A stretch of DNA of 16,829 nucleotides from Methylophilaceae bacterium (lineage in GTDB: Bacteria > Pseudomonadota > Gammaproteobacteria > Burkholderiales > Methylophilaceae): NCBI GenBank assembly GCA_025362115.1, contig JANYIK010000200.1, positions 1-16,829 on the forward strand, written 5' to 3'. The position numbers were made by a program, and so were the translations under genes. Position 1 is the first letter of the stretch. Every line of letters begins with the position of its first letter. A model generated the notes under the pieces. That model made no database searches, had not been told where the DNA came from, and saw only the letters and a list, made by a program, of their open reading frames with translations. This document shows positions 12,852 through 16,829 of this stretch, piece after piece.

Positions 12852-13322
12852 ATGCCAAGACGTAGAGAAGTTCCCAAGCGCGACATCCTGCCTGATCCTA
12901 AGTTCGGTAGCCAAGAGGTGTCCAAGTTCGTCAACGTGCTGATGACTGGCGGTAAAAAGTCGGTCGCTGAACGCATTTTGTATGGCGCGTTCGATCAAGT
13001 GACGCAAAAAGCCGGTAAGGATCCGCTGGAGACATTCAGTCTGGCAATTAGCAATCTGCGCCCATTGGTGGAAGTCAAAAGCCGTCGTGTGGGCGGCGCT
13101 AACTACCAAGTCCCTGTTGAGGTGCGCCCTTCACGTCGTACTGCATTGGCTATGCGTTGGTTGCGCGATGCGGCACGTAAGCGCGGCGAAAAATCTATGG
13201 GTTTGCGTCTAGCGGCTGAATTGGTTGAAGCCTCAGAAGGTCGCGGTTCTGCCATGAAAAAGCGTGAAGAAGTGCATCGTATGGCAGAAGCCAACAAAGC
13301 ATTCTCGCATTTCAGATTCTAA
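12852..13322 (+). CDS. rpsG: 30S ribosomal protein S7
   Basis: S7 nucleates assembly of the 30S head by binding the 3' major domain of 16S rRNA, and contacts tRNA at the E site and mRNA exit. The 156-residue product begins MPRRREVPKRDILPDPKFGS, with KFVNVLMTGGKKSVAE, the VKSRRVGGANYQVPVEVRP beta-hairpin region and the C-terminal KREEVHRMAEANKAFSHFRF, all family hallmarks. Length equals the usual 156-residue form. The ATG at 12852 follows AGAGG at 12838-12842 with 9-nt spacing. In E. coli S7 represses the str operon by binding the rpsL-rpsG spacer. Here that spacer is only 28 bp and shows no obvious hairpin, so S7 control at this place is doubtful. Confidence 0.98.
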   Translation: MPRRREVPKRDILPDPKFGSQEVSKFVNVLMTGGKKSVAERILYGAFDQVTQKAGKDPLETFSLAISNLRPLVEVKSRRVGGANYQVPVEVRPSRRTALAMRWLRDAARKRGEKSMGLRLAAELVEASEGRGSAMKKREEVHRMAEANKAFSHFRF

Positions 13323-13352
13323 ATTTAGTTATTTAAGTAAAAAGGTAATCCT

Positions 13353-15443
13353 GTGCCTCGCATAACCCCCATTGAGCGCTACCGTAATATTGGCATCAGC
13401 GCGCATATTGACGCTGGTAAGACCACCACCACTGAGCGTATTCTGTTCTATACCGGTGTGAACCATAAAATCGGTGAAGTGCATGACGGCGCGGCCACCA
13501 TGGACTGGATGGAACAAGAGCAAGAGCGCGGCATTACCATTACTTCTGCGGCCACAACCTGCTTCTGGAAGGGCATGGGCGGGCAGTTTCCACAGCATCG
13601 CATCAACATTATTGACACCCCGGGTCACGTGGATTTCACCATTGAGGTGGAGCGCTCCATGCGTGTACTGGACGGTGCTTGCATGGTGTATTGTGCGGTG
13701 GGTGGCGTACAGCCCCAATCCGAGACCGTGTGGAGGCAAGCCAATAAATACAAAGTGCCACGTCTGGCTTTCGTCAACAAGATGGATAGACAGGGTGCCA
13801 ACTTCTTCAAGGTCTATGACCAAATGAAGTCGCGCTTGAAAGCCAACCCAGTGCCTTTGCAAGTGCCGATAGGCGCTGAAGAAAAGTTTGAGGGCGTAGT
13901 TGACCTGATCAAGATGAAGGCTATCTACTGGGACGAAGCCTCGCAAGGTATGAAGTTTGACTACCGTGACATTCCTGCCAACTTGAAGGCTGAGTGCGAC
14001 AAGTGGCGCGAGAACATGGTAGAAGTCGCAGCTGAAGCCAACGAGGAGTTGATGAACAAATACCTCGAAGGTGGCGAGTTGACCGAGGAGGATATTCTGG
14101 CGGGTTTGCGTCAGCGCACCATTGCCTTTGAAATTGTGCCTATGCTGTGCGGCTCCGCCTTTAAGAACAAAGGCGTGCAAGCCATGTTGGACAAGGTGAT
14201 TGAGCTGATGCCTGCACCCACCGACGTACCGCCAGTGAAGGGTGAGGGTGACAAGGGCCAGGAAGTCTTCCGTAAGGCTGACGATAAAGAGCCGTTCTCG
14301 GCACTCGCATTCAAAATCATGACCGACCCGTTTGTGGGTCAACTGATTTTCTTCCGCGTTTATTCGGGTGTTGTGAAGTCTGGCGATACCATTTATAACC
14401 CAATCAAGGGTAAGAAGGAGCGCTTGGGACGTATTCTGCAAATGCACGCCAACCAGCGCGAAGAAATTAAGGAAGTGTATGCCGGTGACATTGCCGCAGC
14501 GGTGGGCTTAAAAGATGCTACGACTGGCGACACGTTGTGCGATTTGACGCATGAAGTGATCTTAGAGCGCATGATATTCCCAGAGCCCGTGATTCACGTG
14601 GCGGTTGAGCCTAAAACTAAGGCTGACCAAGAGAAAATGGGTGTGGCGCTGAATCGTTTGGCGCAAGAAGACCCGTCTTTCCGTGTGCGTACCGACGAAG
14701 AAACCAACCAAACCATTATTTCCGGTATGGGTGAGTTGCATCTCGAAATTCTGGTGGATCGTATGCGCCGCGAATTCAACGTAGAGGCCAATGTAGGCGC
14801 ACCACAAGTGGCCTATCGTGAAGCCATCAAGAAGAAGGTTGAAGTCGAAGGCAAGTTCGTCAAGCAGTCTGGTGGTAAAGGTCAATATGGTCACGTATGG
14901 TTGATCATGGAGCCTAACGAGCCGGGCAAAGGCTTAGAGTTTATTGATTCTATCAAGGGCGGTACTGTGCCGCGCGAATTCATTCCTGCGGTAGAAAAGG
15001 GCTTGAAAGAAACCCTGCCAAATGGCGTGTTGGCTGGCTTCCCTGTGGTTGACGTAAAAGTCACACTGTTTGACGGTTCCTACCATGATGTTGATTCCAA
15101 CGAAAACGCCTTTAAGATGGCGGCTTCCATTGGTTTCAAAGATGGTATGCGTAAGGCGGATCCAGTGATTCTAGAGCCTATGATGGCGGTGGAAGTAGAA
15201 ACGCCGGAAGACTACATGGGCGACGTGATGGGCGACTTGTCCTCACGCCGCGGCATGATCCAGGGCATGGAAGACAACGCTAGTGGCAAGGTGATCCGCG
15301 CTGAAGTGCCATTGGCTGAGATGTTTGGTTACTCCACCGTGGTGCGCTCTCTGTCACAAGGCCGCGCTAGCTACAGCATGGAATTCAAGCACTACACTGA
15401 AGCGCCGCGCAATGTTGCGGACGCAATCATTAACAAGAAATAA
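13353..15443 (+). CDS. fusA: Elongation factor G
   Basis: EF-G is the GTPase that drives translocation of tRNA and mRNA on the ribosome and, with RRF, recycles ribosomes. The 696-residue product carries the GTP-binding motifs AHIDAGKTT (17-25), ERGIT in switch I (58-62), DTPGH (88-92, with the catalytic-site His92) and NKMD (142-145). The later domains show SGMGELHLEILVDRM and, in domain IV, YHDVDSNENAFKMA. The start codon is GTG at 13353, with AAAGG at 13341-13345 and 7-nt spacing. It lies 30 bp after rpsG and 24 bp before tuf, so it is part of one operon. A long open frame on the opposite strand of its first half is a codon-usage shadow. Confidence 0.98.
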   Translation: MPRITPIERYRNIGISAHIDAGKTTTTERILFYTGVNHKIGEVHDGAATMDWMEQEQERGITITSAATTCFWKGMGGQFPQHRINIIDTPGHVDFTIEVERSMRVLDGACMVYCAVGGVQPQSETVWRQANKYKVPRLAFVNKMDRQGANFFKVYDQMKSRLKANPVPLQVPIGAEEKFEGVVDLIKMKAIYWDEASQGMKFDYRDIPANLKAECDKWRENMVEVAAEANEELMNKYLEGGELTEEDILAGLRQRTIAFEIVPMLCGSAFKNKGVQAMLDKVIELMPAPTDVPPVKGEGDKGQEVFRKADDKEPFSALAFKIMTDPFVGQLIFFRVYSGVVKSGDTIYNPIKGKKERLGRILQMHANQREEIKEVYAGDIAAAVGLKDATTGDTLCDLTHEVILERMIFPEPVIHVAVEPKTKADQEKMGVALNRLAQEDPSFRVRTDEETNQTIISGMGELHLEILVDRMRREFNVEANVGAPQVAYREAIKKKVEVEGKFVKQSGGKGQYGHVWLIMEPNEPGKGLEFIDSIKGGTVPREFIPAVEKGLKETLPNGVLAGFPVVDVKVTLFDGSYHDVDSNENAFKMAASIGFKDGMRKADPVILEPMMAVEVETPEDYMGDVMGDLSSRRGMIQGMEDNASGKVIRAEVPLAEMFGYSTVVRSLSQGRASYSMEFKHYTEAPRNVADAIINKK

Positions 15444-15467
15444 TTATTTAGTAGAAAGAGGCGAATC

Positions 15468-16658
15468 ATGGCAAAAGGCAAATTTGAGCGTACCAAGCCG
15501 CATGTAAATGTAGGCACGATTGGACACGTAGATCATGGTAAGACGACGTTAACGGCGGCGATTACTACTATACTTTCAAAGAAGTTTGGTGGCGAAGCCA
15601 AGGCATATGACCAAATTGACGCAGCGCCAGAAGAAAAGGCACGCGGCATCACCATCAACACTGCCCACGTCGAATACGAAACCGCCAACCGCCACTACGC
15701 CCACGTAGACTGCCCAGGTCACGCCGACTATGTGAAGAACATGATCACCGGTGCTGCCCAGATGGACGGCGCTATCCTGGTGTGCTCTGCTGCTGACGGT
15801 CCTATGCCACAAACCCGCGAGCACATCCTGCTCGCTCGCCAAGTAGGCGTACCTTACATCGTCGTGTTCCTCAACAAAGCCGACATGGTGGATGACGCAG
15901 AATTGCTTGAACTCGTAGAAATGGAAGTACGTGAATTGCTCAGCAAGTACGACTTTCCAGGTGATGACACCCCGATTGTGACTGGCTCTGCCAAGCTCGC
16001 CCTCGAAGGCGACCAATCCGAGATGGGTGAACCCTCCATCTTCCGTCTGGCCGAAGCTCTGGACTCCTACATCCCCATGCCTAAGCGTGCCATAGATGGC
16101 CCCTTCCTGATGCCGGTAGAAGACGTATTCTCCATCTCTGGTCGTGGCACTGTGGTGACTGGCCGTATTGAACGTGGCGTAGTCAAAGTCGGCGAAGAAA
16201 TCGAAATCGTCGGACTTAAGCCCACATTAAAAACCACCTGCACTGGCGTTGAAATGTTCCGCAAGCTGCTGGATCAAGGTCAAGCTGGCGACAACGTCGG
16301 CGTGTTGCTGCGCGGTACCAAGCGTGAAGAAGTCGAGCGCGGTCAAGTGTTGGCCAAGCCGGGCTCTATCACTCCGCACACCAAGTTCACCGCCGAGATC
16401 TACGTCCTCGGCAAAGACGAAGGTGGCCGTCACACGCCATTCTTCAACGGCTACCGCCCACAGTTCTACTTCCGTACCACTGATGTGACCGGAGCTGTAG
16501 AGCTGCCAGCGGGTACCGAGATGGTGATGCCAGGTGACAACGTTTCTATCACGGTTGCCTTGATTGCACCTATCGCTATGGAAGACGGCTTGCGCTTCGC
16601 TATTCGTGAAGGTGGTCGTACCGTCGGTGCCGGTGTGGTAGCTAAAATTATCGAGTAA
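15468..16658 (+). CDS. tuf: Elongation factor Tu, second copy (complete)
   Basis: EF-Tu brings aminoacyl-tRNA to the ribosome as a GTP ternary complex. The 396-residue product has the P-loop GHVDHGKT (19-26), the switch I RGITI (59-63), DCPGH (81-85, His85 catalytic) and NKAD (136-139). Q125, a kirromycin-contact residue, is the sensitive type. ATG at 15468 follows AGAGG at 15457-15461. Its last 121 bases equal the partial tuf at the start of the window. Codon style changes within the gene: roughly the first 58 codons use many T-, A- or G-ending codons (ATA, CTT, TCA, GGA, ACG), then a strongly C-ending style begins. An intrinsic terminator follows. Confidence 0.98.
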   Translation: MAKGKFERTKPHVNVGTIGHVDHGKTTLTAAITTILSKKFGGEAKAYDQIDAAPEEKARGITINTAHVEYETANRHYAHVDCPGHADYVKNMITGAAQMDGAILVCSAADGPMPQTREHILLARQVGVPYIVVFLNKADMVDDAELLELVEMEVRELLSKYDFPGDDTPIVTGSAKLALEGDQSEMGEPSIFRLAEALDSYIPMPKRAIDGPFLMPVEDVFSISGRGTVVTGRIERGVVKVGEEIEIVGLKPTLKTTCTGVEMFRKLLDQGQAGDNVGVLLRGTKREEVERGQVLAKPGSITPHTKFTAEIYVLGKDEGGRHTPFFNGYRPQFYFRTTDVTGAVELPAGTEMVMPGDNVSITVALIAPIAMEDGLRFAIREGGRTVGAGVVAKIIE

Positions 16659-16660
16659 AA
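16538..16660 (+). repeat. Direct repeat with 1-123 (duplicated tuf 3' end)
   Basis: These 123 bases match positions 1-123 exactly, covering the last 39 codons, the stop codon and two further bases. At the next base (124 versus 16661) the copies diverge completely. The match is cut off on the left by the window edge, so the true repeat is probably close to the full tuf length. This is the normal pattern for duplicated tuf genes kept identical by gene conversion. Confidence 0.97.
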
Positions 16661-16668
16661 TCCCATAG

Positions 16669-16695
16669 AAGGCAGGCCGCAAGATCTGCCTTTTT
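16669..16695 (+). terminator. Intrinsic terminator after tuf
   Basis: AAGGCAG (16669-16675) pairs with CTGCCTT (16686-16692) around a 10-nt loop containing GCAA, and the stem runs into five T residues (16691-16695). This ends the str operon and separates it from the S10 operon, 37 bp before rpsJ. Some readthrough is likely, since I see no clear promoter in the remaining 36 bp. Confidence 0.85.
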
Positions 16696-16731
16696 GTTCT
16701 TTAGAAACATTACGCTCTTTGAAAGAAAATT

Positions 16732-16829
16732 ATGCAAAGTCAAAAAATCCGTATTCGTCTGAAAGCCTTTGATTATCGTTTGATAGATCAATCCGCTCAG
16801 GAAATCGTAGAAACCGCTAAACGTACCGG
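16732..16829 (+). CDS. rpsJ: 30S ribosomal protein S10, 5' end (partial)
   Basis: The first 32 codons of S10, a 30S head protein that also acts as NusE, the partner of NusB and of the NusG KOW domain in antitermination and transcription-translation coupling. The sequence MQSQKIRIRLKAFDYRLIDQ is an almost exact match to the usual proteobacterial N-terminus. The ATG at 16732 has a GAAAG purine run at 16721-16725. The gene runs off the end of the window, where it should continue into rplC and the rest of the S10 operon. Confidence 0.97.
   Translation, partial: MQSQKIRIRLKAFDYRLIDQSAQEIVETAKRT

Noticed and set aside
13329..14447. 372-codon open frame on the minus strand across the first half of fusA
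   Set aside because: It lies opposite the clear EF-G GTPase domain, resembles no family I recognise, and long antisense frames are common opposite codon-biased genes.
1..16829. Search for a novel or horizontally acquired system (defence genes, transposases, CRISPR repeats, phage genes, integrase sites)
   Set aside because: Every substantial open frame belongs to a known core gene, gene order is canonical, and the spacers are short and explained by leaders, a tRNA and terminators. I see no undescribed gene system here.

Overview
This window is a chromosomal core-gene segment from a betaproteobacterium. The gene order is tuf, tRNA-Trp, secE, nusG, rplK, rplA, rplJ, rplL, rpoB, rpoC, rpsL, rpsG, fusA, tuf, rpsJ, all on the + strand. 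Two tuf copies bracketing tRNA-Trp-secE through fusA, together with the protein sequences (SecE with three membrane segments, RpoB of 1388 residues, RpoC of 1426 residues), fit Betaproteobacteria. The Nitrosomonadales/Gallionellaceae/Methylophilaceae side is my guess from general feel, not a computed placement. Base composition looks intermediate, neither strongly AT- nor GC-rich.

Layout: positions 1-121 are the 3' end of the first tuf copy. A 103-bp spacer with a 15-bp dyad follows, then tRNA-Trp (225-300). Next come secE and nusG (overlapping by one base), a 123-bp leader, rplK and rplA (overlapping by one base), and a 280-nt structured leader that carries the recognisable L10 (rplJ) autoregulatory fold. 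rplJ (TTG start) and rplL follow, then a hairpin plus T-tract at the classic rplL/rpoB attenuator position, then rpoB and rpoC (GTG start). A near-consensus sigma-70 promoter, whose -35 box contains the rpoC stop codon, begins the str operon: a structured rpsL leader, rpsL, rpsG, fusA (GTG start) and a complete tuf. An intrinsic terminator follows tuf, and the window ends in the first 32 codons of rpsJ, the start of the S10 operon.

Together these genes make the machinery of transcription and translation: the RNA polymerase beta and beta' subunits, the elongation factor NusG, the L1 stalk, the L11/L10/L12 stalk base and stalk that recruit translation factors, the 30S proteins S12, S7 and S10, the factors EF-G and EF-Tu, a tRNA, and the SecE channel subunit. 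The regulatory elements visible are those expected for coordinating r-protein and RNA polymerase synthesis.

I see no mobile element, CRISPR array, defence system, frameshift or foreign gene. The points worth a second look are regulatory and evolutionary: near-exact homogenisation of the tuf 3' ends, a codon-style shift within tuf, a hairpin leader ahead of rpsL, a strong promoter embedded in the end of rpoC, and an unusual dyad made of 7-base units upstream of tRNA-Trp.
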